Of a DNA stretch of 64,000 bases, positions 1 through 9,300 are shown piece after piece. Numbering within the stretch: position 1 is the stretch's first letter; every line of letters begins with the position of its first letter. A program made the translations under genes and the position numbers. This DNA comes from an uncultured Acidobacteriia bacterium (GTDB lineage: Bacteria; Acidobacteriota; Terriglobia; Bryobacterales; Bryobacteraceae). The notes beneath the pieces were generated by a model, which saw only the letters and a list, made by a program, of their open reading frames with translations, made no database searches and was not told the origin of the DNA. The stretch is from assembly GCA_903929755.1 (NCBI GenBank), contig CAIYVZ010000206.1, forward strand, positions 1-64,000, read 5' to 3'.

Positions 1-123
1 ACAACCTTCTCAACCTCCTGACTTGTGCGTCAGTGACCATTTGTGTGCGCTCCACAGCGCTTCAAAATAGTCTTCTATCGTTGTCGTTTTTTGGGGAATT
101 TTAGTTGTCGTTGATGGGTACTT
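1..123. other. Gene-free window edge, possible mobile-element end
   Basis: No gene is visible. The hexamer TTGTCG occurs at 81-86, 105-110 and 128-133, about 24 bases apart, in a stretch richer in A and T than the operon beside it. Regularly spaced short repeats next to a truncated gene are what one would expect at the end of an insertion sequence with several terminal transposase sites, as in IS21-type elements. The element itself would lie outside the window, so this is inference only. Confidence 0.3.
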
Positions 124-429
124 CTAATTGTCGCCAATCATGGCGAGACCCCTCGGCCCGACAATGGCACCGAGGTTCTTCAGATCGGGCCCGACTGCCG
201 CACCCGTGCCTTCCATCGCGTGACAGGTAGTGCAGGAAACGCCTTCCGTTGCCTTCCGGAATAACTGACGTCCGCGATCTATCTGGCTGGATACTGCCTG
301 GCTGGATACTACCTGGCTGGATACTGCTGACTGGTCCCCTGCTTTCGGCTCTTCCGCTTTCAGGGGTGTGCTGAACATGGCCGCACCGAGAACGAAAAAT
401 ACGGCGCGAAATACGAATGTCTTGAGCAT
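124..429 (-). CDS. Truncated monoheme cytochrome c
   Basis: Exported c-type cytochrome of about 101 residues starting at the ATG at 429 (MLKTF), followed by a hydrophobic signal peptide ending near PLKA. A single CTTCH haem-binding motif is present. The protein stops soon after the haem region (ending MIGDN), whereas acidobacterial cytochromes of this kind normally continue for roughly 100 residues carrying the axial methionine and C-terminal helices, so it is probably truncated. The linker contains three copies of a 15-bp repeat (283-327) giving AVSSQ/VVSSQ units. It follows the respiratory operon by 72 nt in the same direction and may have delivered electrons from it. Whether the short protein still binds haem stably is unclear. 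Confidence 0.6.
   Translation of the reverse strand: MLKTFVFRAVFFVLGAAMFSTPLKAEEPKAGDQSAVSSQVVSSQAVSSQIDRGRQLFRKATEGVSCTTCHAMEGTGAAVGPDLKNLGAIVGPRGLAMIGDN
283..327. repeat. 15-bp tandem repeat, three copies
   Basis: Three adjacent copies of ctggctggatactgc at 283-297, 298-312 and 313-327, with one mismatch in the middle copy. It lies in the linker of the truncated cytochrome, where it encodes a five-residue Ser/Gln/Val unit and keeps the frame. Confidence 0.9.
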
Positions 430-501
430 AAAAACCTCCTGCAACTCGACGCAGGGGTACGTGCACGCGTGTTGCCAGAGTAAAACAGGCTTAGTTTCGC
501 G

Positions 502-924
502 TCAGAAGGGGGGCTTGTGGCTGGGGAATGTGCGGGATGGCGCAGGTTTGGGCCATCTCGCCTGGGTCAACAACTGGGTCTGGAGGTAATCCACAATCAG
601 GTCAATTTGTCCGGGGGAGAGGGTTTTCTGGAAGGCCGGCATAAAAGCCCCCCCGAACCGGGTGCGAAGCTTGATGTATTCGCGGTTGGGTTTCATGGCG
701 GACATGGGCATTTTCTCGCGATGGAAAAGCTGATAAAAGCTGGGGCCGAATTTTTTCGACTTCGCTTCGTCCACATCGTGGCAGACCACGCAGTTGCTGC
801 GGTACAGCGCCTGGCCAGCCGGAATGCGCCCTTTTTCCCAGGCCGGAACCGGACGATCCGCAAATGCCGGAACCGTGGCTGCCAGGGCAGCCAGAACCAG
901 GCCGAAGGTAATGGCGTACTTCAT
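502..924 (-). CDS. actE: Monoheme cytochrome c, ActE-type subunit
   Basis: Periplasmic cytochrome c of 140 residues with a clear signal peptide (cleavage near AFA-DRP) and one CVVCH haem motif. A Met-rich stretch (MPMSAMKP) and a later FMPAF may supply the axial methionine. The C-terminal tail is rich in Pro. The ATG at 924 is separated by one base from the TGA of the upstream DUF3341 gene (TGAAATG), so the two are almost certainly co-translated. In alternative complex III (ACIII) a small monoheme cytochrome is the exit for electrons from quinol toward terminal oxidases. The role comes from the operon context and family knowledge; the haem motif is seen directly. Confidence 0.8.
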   Translation of the reverse strand: MKYAITFGLVLAALAATVPAFADRPVPAWEKGRIPAGQALYRSNCVVCHDVDEAKSKKFGPSFYQLFHREKMPMSAMKPNREYIKLRTRFGGAFMPAFQKTLSPGQIDLIVDYLQTQLLTQARWPKPAPSRTFPSHKPPF

Positions 925-925
925 T

Positions 926-1426
926 TCACTTCACTCTCTCTGTTTTGATGCAGCCCGCCGCCCGCAGGATTTCCACAAATGTGTCGGCGCGCCCAGTTTC
1001 GCAGCGGACGCGCAGGCTCATGGACGCCGGGCCAATATTCGGCACAGGCGCTGCGGGGTCGCGCTTGCGGATGAGGCCACTCTCCCACAGAAACCAGAAG
1101 AAGGTGGCGAAGATCGCGCCCAGCATGGTCATTTCGTAGGTGATGATGCCGGTGGCCCAAAAGGAAAAGATGGGCATGCCGCCCGTTACGATCTCGTAGT
1201 TGTGTTGGGCGTAGTAGACGAACGAGGTGGCTGCCGTACCCAGGCAGACAGCCCCGGCGACGGCGGCCTTCGACATATGGGAGGGGCGGTCCAGAATGCC
1301 TTTACGGAATTCGATGGGCTCTTCGGAGAAGATGGCGAGATCGTTCGGGGTCAACCCGGCCTTCTTCAGGGCAAGAAGGGCTACCACGAGCGCGTCTTTG
1401 GAGCGGAATTCGGAAATCAGGAACAC
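926..1426 (-). CDS. actD: DUF3341 membrane protein, ActD-type subunit
   Basis: About 166 residues, beginning with the GTG at 1426 (V/M-FLISEF), which sits two bases after the TAG stop of the actC-like gene and about ten bases after a GGAGGAGGAAG ribosome-binding site. An earlier in-frame ATG at 1468 would overlap actC by 40 nt and lacks family similarity. The start FLISEF-x10-ALKKAG is typical of DUF3341/ActD proteins. Two hydrophobic segments follow (AVAGAVCLGTAATSFVYY and a second around IFSFWATGIITYEMTMLGAI), giving a helical hairpin. In ACIII this subunit packs against the NrfD-like subunit; it has no cofactor. Confidence 0.8.
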   Translation of the reverse strand: MFLISEFRSKDALVVALLALKKAGLTPNDLAIFSEEPIEFRKGILDRPSHMSKAAVAGAVCLGTAATSFVYYAQHNYEIVTGGMPIFSFWATGIITYEMTMLGAIFATFFWFLWESGLIRKRDPAAPVPNIGPASMSLRVRCETGRADTFVEILRAAGCIKTERVK

Positions 1427-1428
1427 GG

Positions 1429-2748
1429 CTAGTCTTCCTCCTCCGGCGAATGGGGTTTGTATTCCCACACGGCGATGATGGGGAAGAGGCGGGCGAACAG
1501 CAGGTACAGCATGATCATGGCGGCAAAGGTGGCTACCGTAATCATCAGCTCAACCCAGCTCGGAGAATAGAAACTGGTGGCCGAGGCGAGGCGCGGGGTA
1601 ACCAGCGTGGGGATGACGATCAGGTAGCGCTCCAGCCACATGCCGATCAGAACACCGACCGATGCGATCACAGCCGTTTTGATGCTGCGGAGTTTTTTGA
1701 TGCCGAGCAGGATGACCGGGATGACAAAGTTGACGACCACCATGGTCCAGAACCAGAACGCGTAGTCGCCGCGGGTTCTCTGCCCAAAGACGGCCATTTC
1801 CTTGGGTTCATTGCCATACCAGATGGTGATGTGCTCAGACATGGTGAAGTAGAACCAGAGCAGGCTCATGGTAAGCATCAGCTTCGACATATTGTCGAAG
1901 TGGCGCTTGATGAGGTAGTTTTCGAGGTGTAGGGTGTGACGCAAAGTGGCCATCACGATAATGAGTGCGCCGATGCCGGAGAAGATGGCGCCAACCACGA
2001 AGTAGGGTCCGAAGATGGAGCTGTGCCAGGTAGGCGCGATGGACATGGAGAAGTCCCACGCGACGACGGTGTGGACGGAGATGGCCACGGCCAGAATAAT
2101 GACCGCATTCAGCTTCATCGCCATTTCGAGCGCGTGCCATTCGCGGTCGCTGCCGGTCCAGCCGAGCGAGAGTGCGCGATAGAGTTTCCTGCGCCAGGGC
2201 TTGTTATGCGCGCCGAGCTGCGCCATGTCAGGAATCAGCGGCAGGTACAGATAAATGGCGCTGCCCGTGACGTAAGTCACGATAGCGGTAAGATCCCAGA
2301 CCAGCGGAGACCGGAAATTCGGCCACATCAGGCGGGCGTTGGGGTACGGGATGAGCCAGTAGAAGAACCAGGCACGGCCCAGGTGAATGATGGGGAACAG
2401 GCCGCCTATCATCAGCGCGAAGAGAGTAATCGCTTCAGCGGCGCGGGTGACGGGTTTCCGCCAGGCGGCGTCGGTGAGGCGGAGAATCGCCGAAATCAGC
2501 GTACCAGCGTGCGAAATACCGATCCAGAAGACGAAATCTACAATGTAAAGGCCCCAGAAGACGGGGCGATTGAGACCGGTGACTCCCAAGCCATCACGAA
2601 GCTGAACACCCCAGGCTGCAAGGCCTGCCAACACCAGCAGGAAACAGACAGCAACCGTGAACCACCACTTCCTGCCGGCTCGGGAAAGAGGCCGGAAGAG
2701 GTCTTCGCGGATAATGCCGTAGGGTAGCAGTTCGGGATGTTCTGCCAT
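1429..2748 (-). CDS. actC: NrfD/PsrC-like integral membrane subunit, ActC-type
   Basis: Polytopic membrane protein of 439 residues with around ten predicted helices. The N-terminal half carries the FWIGISHAGTLISA stretch characteristic of ActC subunits, which form the quinol site and a proton path in ACIII. Its ATG overlaps the TAA of the ferredoxin gene by one base (TAATG at 2750-2746), which fixes the start. Only one NrfD-type subunit is visible in the cluster; the second one (ActF) usually present in ACIII is not found before the window edge. A related polysulfide-reductase-like CISM enzyme cannot be fully excluded, but the DUF3341 and cytochrome neighbours favour ACIII. Confidence 0.85.
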   Translation of the reverse strand: MAEHPELLPYGIIREDLFRPLSRAGRKWWFTVAVCFLLVLAGLAAWGVQLRDGLGVTGLNRPVFWGLYIVDFVFWIGISHAGTLISAILRLTDAAWRKPVTRAAEAITLFALMIGGLFPIIHLGRAWFFYWLIPYPNARLMWPNFRSPLVWDLTAIVTYVTGSAIYLYLPLIPDMAQLGAHNKPWRRKLYRALSLGWTGSDREWHALEMAMKLNAVIILAVAISVHTVVAWDFSMSIAPTWHSSIFGPYFVVGAIFSGIGALIIVMATLRHTLHLENYLIKRHFDNMSKLMLTMSLLWFYFTMSEHITIWYGNEPKEMAVFGQRTRGDYAFWFWTMVVVNFVIPVILLGIKKLRSIKTAVIASVGVLIGMWLERYLIVIPTLVTPRLASATSFYSPSWVELMITVATFAAMIMLYLLFARLFPIIAVWEYKPHSPEEED

Positions 2749-3455
2749 TACCGGGCCTTCTCCAGATAGATAACCTTGGGTTTGGTGCCGAGCTCTTCCA
2801 TCAATTTGGTGGCGCGGCCATCGCCTGCGAAGCGGGAAACTTTGCTGTCGGGGTCGTTGAGGTCCCCAAACACCATGGCTTCAGCGGGGCAGGACTGGAC
2901 GCAGGCCGGTTGCACTTCGCCATCGGCTACCGGGCGGGAACCAGCGTGGGCCTGCTCTTCAACTCTCTTGATTTTCTGGATGCAGAAGGTGCACTTTTCC
3001 ATCACGCCACCGGGGCGAATGGAGACATCGGGATTGTGCTGCAACTGCATTGGTTCGGGCCACTTTGGGTCAAACCAGTTGAATGACCGCACCGTGTACG
3101 GGCAGTTGTTGGCGCAGTAGAAAGTGCCCACACAACGGTTATAAACCTGTACATTCAGGCCTTCGGGATTGTGATACGTCGCGTTCACCGGGCAAACCGG
3201 CTCGCAGGGCGCTTCATCGCAATGCTGACACAGGACGGGCTGGTACTTCACCTTTACGTCCGGAAACTCACCTTCGTAATACCGGTCCACGCGAATCCAG
3301 TGGTTCACCCGACCGCGGGCAGCCTCTTCCGGATCCGACATGCCGATGTTGTTTTCCGCATGGCAAGCCACGACGCAGGCTTCGCAGCCCGTGCAACGGT
3401 CCAGGTCAATGACCATGCCCCAGCGGTGTGGCTTGACTGGATTACCGGTGGCCAT
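2748..3455 (-). CDS. actB: Four-cluster ferredoxin subunit (ActB C-terminal half)
   Basis: A 235-residue protein of the DmsB/NrfC type. Cysteine groups read in order are CTGCEACVVAC, then C-x4-C-x3-CP (CDEAPCEPVCP), then CVGTFYCANNCP, MEKCTFC and CVQSCP, enough for four iron-sulfur clusters. It conducts electrons between the membrane quinol site and the cytochromes. In the classical ACIII this domain is fused to the molybdopterin-like domain as ActB. Here it is a separate gene whose ATG at 3455 lies 14 nt inside the end of the upstream gene, so translational coupling is likely. No signal peptide is seen, so it is presumably exported with its Tat-type partner. Confidence 0.85.
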   Translation of the reverse strand: MATGNPVKPHRWGMVIDLDRCTGCEACVVACHAENNIGMSDPEEAARGRVNHWIRVDRYYEGEFPDVKVKYQPVLCQHCDEAPCEPVCPVNATYHNPEGLNVQVYNRCVGTFYCANNCPYTVRSFNWFDPKWPEPMQLQHNPDVSIRPGGVMEKCTFCIQKIKRVEEQAHAGSRPVADGEVQPACVQSCPAEAMVFGDLNDPDSKVSRFAGDGRATKLMEELGTKPKVIYLEKAR

Positions 3456-5625
3456 GAGGTCTCTCTTCCTTATCGTGAGCGGAGTATTGAATCAGGTCTT
3501 TGCCGGGGCCCACGCGGGTGAGGCGGACGCGGGTGGCACCGGTGGCCAGATCGCCGGTGGCCGGCTCATAGGCCAGCGCCAGAATTTCCAGGGGGTTGAC
3601 GCCGCGTCCCGAGGCGAAGCGACCGAAATGCTGGTGGCCACCTCCAATCGCCATGGATAAGACACCGGGAACCGCGCCGGGGTGGATGTAAGCGGGGGCC
3701 GTAATGGAACCGGAGGCGGATTCGAGCTTCACGTTGTCGCCGGTGGCAATGCCGAGACGTTGGGCGGTGACGGGGTCGATTTCCACCGGAAGGGACCAGA
3801 CAGCGCTGGAAGCCGGGTCCGGGCATTCCTGCAGCCAGGGAAGGTTGGCAGAGGCACCTTCGTGGTGCTGCGGAGACAGGTACGGCTGCAGCAGGAAGGG
3901 TCCGTCGCCTTCGAATTTCGCGGCGCTGAAGCTGACGGCTCGCAGAGGAGCTGCAGCTTTGGGGGCTTTCTTCGTTCTTGCGGCTGGGGTAACAAGCGCT
4001 GCCGCTTCAACGTGGAATCCGCCTTCGCGAACCACCGTTTCCCAGGTTAGATCTTTCGGCAGCAGGGGTTCCGCGATCTCTTTGGCGGTGGCCGGCTGGA
4101 AAGTCACCTTCATTACGGAGGCGATTGCCGCTAGTGTTGCGGGCACGGACTGCGTGTCGTAGAGCGGCTGCACAAATGAGCCGCCCATAGCGAGAGAAAG
4201 GTGCGCTGCGGTTGCCGGGGCAACTGCCAGTTCCCCTTCCAGGGCGTGGTGAGCGGGGAGGATGATGTCGGCCCAGGCGGCGGAATCGTCCAGTGTGGTG
4301 GCAAAGCTGAGGACAAAACCGGCCTTCATGAGCGACTCGCGAACATGAGCCGCTTTGGGCGCGGTGTAGAGCGGATTGGCTTCGTCGAGGATGATGGCTC
4401 GCGCCTGTGCCAGGGATTCGGAAAACTTGACAGCGGTGAGCGGGTCGATGGCCGACTTTGGCGGAGCCTGCATGCCGCCGGGGGTTCCGATGGTCCCCAG
4501 CATCATATTGATGTAGTGGGACGCGACAATCGCGTCCACGGAATTTGTATGAATGGTGGAGGCGCCAGCCAGAACCAGTGGTCCTTCGGAACGGCCCAGT
4601 TGCTCAACCGCTGCGCGCAGCTTGCGTTCTTCAATTCCGGTGGCAGCGATAAACGAAGCAAGGTCGAGCGCTTGGAACGCCGCCAGAACGGGAGGTGGCA
4701 ACGTGGCGGCTTTCGGGGCCAGATTCAACTCGAGCAGGATACGCCCGACTGCGCCCAGGAACTGGGCTTCCGAGCCGGGCTTCAGGGGCAACCACTGGTC
4801 AGCTGCGGCGGCTGTGATGGAGAGCCGCGATTCGGCATGGGCCAGATAGCCGCGAATTTCGGTACGCGCCTGCCGGAACGCCCCGAACTGACGCGCATAG
4901 TTGACGGGAGAAACCCAGCCACCCAGGAAATCGGCACCCACGCTGAGAATGTGGCGAGCGTTGGCGATGTCGTAGAAAGGGAGGCCCTGCCAGGCGAGGG
5001 CAATTTCGGCAGCTTTCCGCTCAGCGGCGTGCGATGCAACCGAGCAAACGAGGGGTTCCGGCGCGCCAATCGCTTTGGCAAAGCCGCGCAACGCCAGGCT
5101 GCGCGTGCTGGAAACCGTGCCGGTCACCAAAGCAATGCGGTCGGCGCCTTCGTTCTTCACTTTCATTAGTTGGTCGGCAGCTTCGGCAATAGCTTCTTTC
5201 CAGGAAATGGGCTGGAACGTCGCTTCGCCCCGAACCCCGGAACGCTTCAGGGGGCCGCGCAGACGGTCTGGATTATAAAGCGCCTGGACGCCAGCCTGGC
5301 CGCGAGCGCACAGGCGACCGCCGCTTACCTGGTCCAGCGGATTGCCTTCCAGTTTCTTGACCGCGGCCAGACGCTGCCGCAGCTTTTCGGTCTTGCCTTC
5401 CGTACTGCGTTCGATGATGCGTTCGCCATCCATCACGCGTGCGACAACTCCGCAACCGGAGGAGCAGGACGTGCAGACAGAGGGATGCCAGTACTCAACG
5501 CCGGGAATGAGATCCTGCTCGGGAACAAGCAGCGGGATCAGCTTATCGGTGTCGGTACCGCAGCCCGTGGCCAGGGCCCCGGCCGAGGCCGTCGAGAGGA
5601 TCTTGAAAAAATTTCTGCGCTCCAT
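3442..5625 (-). CDS. actB: Molybdopterin-oxidoreductase-like subunit (ActB N-terminal half)
   Basis: A 727-residue protein with a twin-arginine signal (MERRNFFKILSTASAGALA), so it is folded before export. Residues after the signal show CTSCSSGC and a later RLCARGQ, the C-x2-C-x3-C...C arrangement that ligates the proximal iron-sulfur cluster in bis-MGD enzymes. The rest matches the molybdopterin oxidoreductase fold, including a C-terminal dinucleotide-binding-like part. In ACIII this domain (ActB1) is thought to have lost the molybdenum cofactor, so the retained cysteines are notable. It starts 18 nt after the pentaheme cytochrome gene and overlaps the ferredoxin gene. Whether it holds a cofactor is unknown. 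Confidence 0.8.
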   Translation of the reverse strand: MERRNFFKILSTASAGALATGCGTDTDKLIPLLVPEQDLIPGVEYWHPSVCTSCSSGCGVVARVMDGERIIERSTEGKTEKLRQRLAAVKKLEGNPLDQVSGGRLCARGQAGVQALYNPDRLRGPLKRSGVRGEATFQPISWKEAIAEAADQLMKVKNEGADRIALVTGTVSSTRSLALRGFAKAIGAPEPLVCSVASHAAERKAAEIALAWQGLPFYDIANARHILSVGADFLGGWVSPVNYARQFGAFRQARTEIRGYLAHAESRLSITAAAADQWLPLKPGSEAQFLGAVGRILLELNLAPKAATLPPPVLAAFQALDLASFIAATGIEERKLRAAVEQLGRSEGPLVLAGASTIHTNSVDAIVASHYINMMLGTIGTPGGMQAPPKSAIDPLTAVKFSESLAQARAIILDEANPLYTAPKAAHVRESLMKAGFVLSFATTLDDSAAWADIILPAHHALEGELAVAPATAAHLSLAMGGSFVQPLYDTQSVPATLAAIASVMKVTFQPATAKEIAEPLLPKDLTWETVVREGGFHVEAAALVTPAARTKKAPKAAAPLRAVSFSAAKFEGDGPFLLQPYLSPQHHEGASANLPWLQECPDPASSAVWSLPVEIDPVTAQRLGIATGDNVKLESASGSITAPAYIHPGAVPGVLSMAIGGGHQHFGRFASGRGVNPLEILALAYEPATGDLATGATRVRLTRVGPGKDLIQYSAHDKEERPHGHR

Positions 5626-5643
5626 TGTCAGTCAGGCCTTTTC

Positions 5644-6117
5644 TCAGTAGTGACAGGTCGCGCAGTCGTCAGAAGCGTTATTCTGCCGGTGGCACGTGAT
5701 ACAGGTCCCCATGTTGTGCTTCACCAGGGGCTGGGCGGTAATCGCGTTGGGCATGTCGCCGTGGCAGGTGGCGCATGGGACCTTGTGGCGGGCATGGGGA
5801 CCGTGGCGGAACTTCACTGCGGCACCTTTCTCGAAGCCGTAAATCCGCTGCCAGGGAATTTCGCGCCCGCTGGCGGCAATCGCGGCCAGTTTCTTGATCT
5901 CGGGCTTGTCGGTGGCCACTTTGGCGTGGCAAAGCATACACTTCCGAACCCCAGGAATGGTTGCCGCGTCACTGGTATCGGCAGAGATGTGGCAGTCAAT
6001 ACATTTCAGGTGAACTTTATTGATGTGGGTGGAGTGGGGGAACAGAATAGGCTGCTCCCCGCGCACGTGGGGCACGACAAGGGCCACGGAAAAGAACAGC
6101 AGAAGATGATGCTTCAC
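5644..6117 (-). CDS. actA: Pentaheme cytochrome c, ActA-type subunit
   Basis: Multiheme cytochrome with five CxxCH motifs: CIDCH, CMLCH, CATCH, CITCH and CATCH. The most sensible start is the GTG at 6117, which gives MKHHLLLFFSVALVVPHVRG as a short signal peptide followed by the mature FPHSTH region typical of cytochrome c7/ActA proteins; an in-frame ATG at 6234 would add 39 unlikely residues ahead of the signal. It is the first gene of the respiratory operon and 18 nt upstream of the molybdopterin-like gene. In ACIII the pentaheme subunit takes electrons from the iron-sulfur protein and passes them to the monoheme subunit. The haem count is direct; the role is by family. Confidence 0.82.
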   Translation of the reverse strand: MKHHLLLFFSVALVVPHVRGEQPILFPHSTHINKVHLKCIDCHISADTSDAATIPGVRKCMLCHAKVATDKPEIKKLAAIAASGREIPWQRIYGFEKGAAVKFRHGPHARHKVPCATCHGDMPNAITAQPLVKHNMGTCITCHRQNNASDDCATCHY

Positions 6118-6366
6118 GGTACAGAGGACCGAAGACGTTGCTAGCAGTTTAGCAAATGTGACTTCCGCCTGAAGCCCGATTGAAACGGAAGGCGGGATTT
6201 CGCTTAGATGCGCCCCCGCTCGCAAGGAGAACATATTTTCTGCTCTCTTCGGGGCAAAGGCCCCCGGCGTCGTAACGCTGCCGGGTTCCCGAAAGCCCGT
6301 GATCCCGCTAAAATGGATTCATCTCCCCGGAGTTGCCCAGCAGGACAGTAAGAAGCCGCACCGACC

Positions 6367-9300
6367 ATGTCTGACATCCCTTTCGTACACCTCCATAACC
6401 ACACCGACTACTCGCTGCTCGACGGCGCGTGCGAAATCGACCAGCTCATGGAAGTCTGCGAGCAGCAGAAGATGCCCGCCGTCGGCATGACAGACCATGG
6501 CAACCTGTTCGGCGCGGTTCCGTTCTACAACGCGGCCAATGCCAAGGGCATCCGGCCCGTTATCGGCTGCGAAGTCTACGTCTCCGGGCAGGGCATGAAG
6601 GTTCGCTCGGACACGGACCGCTACAACCACCTCGTCCTGCTTTGCGAAAACCAGGAAGGTTATCAGAACCTGATGAACCTGGTGTCGACGGCCTATCTGG
6701 AAGGCTTCTACTACAAGCCCCGCATTGACAAGGATCTGCTTGCGAAACATTCCAAAGGCCTGATCTGCCTCTCGGCCTGTCTCCGGGGCGACCTGAACGA
6801 GAGTCTTCTCAACGACAAATACGACGTAGCCAAACGCTACGCTTACGGCTATCAGGAAATGTTCGGGAAAGAAAATTTCTTCCTCGAAATCCAGGACCAC
6901 GGCCTCGAACAGGACAAACGCCTGACACCGCAGGTGAACCGGCTGTCCATTGAGACTGGAATCCCGATGGTGGCGACCAACGACTCGCACTATCTCCGGA
7001 AAGACGACGCCCGCGCTCACGAGATCCTCATGTGCATCTCGACGGGCAAGACCATCAACGACCCCAAGCGCATGCATTGGGATCATCCTGAGTTCTACCT
7101 CAAGACCCGCGACCAGATGATGGAGCTGTTCGGCGAACTGGAAGACGCCGTGAACCGTCCGTGGGAAATTGCCCAGCGTTGCCACGTGAAGCTGGGCAAG
7201 GTGGACGATCCGTTCCCGCGCTTCGATATTCCGGAGACGTTCAATACGGACACCTACTTCGCGTACATCGCGCGGCAGGGTTTCGAACGCCGCCGCCCCC
7301 GTTTGGAAGCGTTGCGCGCCTCGGGCTGGCTGAAGCACGATCTGGCCGAGTATGTGGAACGTCTGGAACGCGAAATCGCCATGATCCAGAAGATGCAGTT
7401 CCCCGGCTACTTTCTTATCGTCTGGGACTTCATCCGTTACGCGAAATCCATTGGCATCCCGGTCGGCCCTGGCCGTGGTTCGGCGGCCGGCAGCCTGGTC
7501 GGCTACGCCATGTCGATCACCGATGTGGATCCGATGCAGTACGGCCTGCTGTTCGAGCGCTTCCTGAATCCGGAACGCATCAGCATGCCTGATATCGACG
7601 TCGATTTCTGCATGCACCGGCGCGGGGAAGTGATTCAGTACGTTACGGAGAAGTACGGTCGGGATCAGGTCGCGCAGATCATCACGTTCAATACTCTGGC
7701 CACGCGCGCGGCCATCAAAGACGTGGGCCGCGTACTGGAACTGAGTTTTGCCGACGTGGACCGCATCACCAAGCTGGTGCCGAACACGCTCGGCATCAAG
7801 CTGAAGGACGCGATTGCGCAGGAGCCCGGCTTCAAGGAACTGGCCGCGAAAGACCCCCGCGTGAAGGAAGTTCTGGACGTGGCGCAGCGGTTGGAAGGCT
7901 TTGCGCGTAACGCTTCGGTACACGCTTCGGCGGTGGTGATCGCGCCGGTGGCGCTGAAGACTCTGGTGCCGCTGTCACGCACCAATAAAGAGGAAATCGT
8001 CACCCAGTACGACATGGATGGCATTGAGAAGATGGGCATCCTGAAAATGGATTTCCTCGGTCTCACCACCCTGACGCTCATTGACGACGCGCAGAAAATG
8101 ATCAAGCGCCGCCATGGCGTGGACGTGGTGATTGATGACCTTCCGGTAGAAGATCCCGGTGCCTATGAAGTCTTCTGTAAGGGCTTTACCTCGGGCGTGT
8201 TCCAGTTCGAATCGCCGGGCATGCGCGACATTCTGCGCCGCTATCAACCGAGCCGGATTGAAGATCTCACCGCCCTGAATGCTCTCTATCGCCCCGGACC
8301 TATCCAGGGCGGCATGCTCGATGACTTCATTGAGCGCAAACACGGGCGCAAGGCCGTTCTTTACGATCTGCCCGAGCTGAAAGAACTTCTCGGAGAAACC
8401 TTCGGCATCATCCTCTATCAGGAGCAGGTGATGCAGATTTCGAATCGCCTGGCCGGCTACTCGCTGGGCGATGCCGACATGCTGCGCCGCGCCATGGGCA
8501 AGAAGAAGCCCGAGGAAATGGCCAAGCAGCGCCAGCGCTTCATCACAGGTGCGCTGGAACGCGGGCATCCTCAAAAGAAGGTCGAAAAAGTTTTCGATTA
8601 CATGGAGCAGTTCGCGGGTTACGGCTTCAACAAGTCGCACTCCGCTGCTTATGCTTTCCTCGCTTTCGTCACGGCATACCTGAAAGCCCACTTTCCGGTG
8701 GATTTCATGGCCGCGCTGCTCACGTCGGAAACAGGCAACGTCGCGAAGGTGGTGAAGTACATCAACGAATGCCGCGACATGGGCATTCGCGTTCTGCCGC
8801 CTGACGTGAACCACAGCGAACTAACCTTCACGCCAACCCAGGATGAACAGGGTGATGCGATCCGCTTTGGCATGGGCGCCGTGAAGAACGTGGGCCAGGG
8901 CGCGGTGGAAGCGATCATCGCGGCCCGCAGGGGAAACGGCGCGTTTAAGTCCATCTACCAATTGTGCGAAAAGACAGACATGACCGCAGTGAACCGCCGG
9001 GTGATGGAAAGTCTGATTCGCGCCGGCGCCATGGATAACCTGGAGGGCACCCGGTCGCAACTCCTGCTGGCGCTGGATGGCGCGATGGAAGCTGCCGCCC
9101 GGGCGGCGAAGGACCGGGCTTCGGGCCAGGAAGGGCTGTTCGGGGGCTTTACGGAAGAAGAGCAACCTGAGCCTCAGTTGCCGAAGGCTGCCGACTGGAC
9201 CGCGAAAGAGAAGCTGGTCGGGGAGAAAGAAATGCTCGGATTCTATGTGTCCGGGCACCCTTTGAACGATTACGCCGACAAGATCAGCGAACTGGCCACC

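Noticed and set aside
6319-7923. 534-codon open frame antisense to dnaE
   Set aside because: It is the complement of strongly conserved polymerase sequence and shows no domain of its own.
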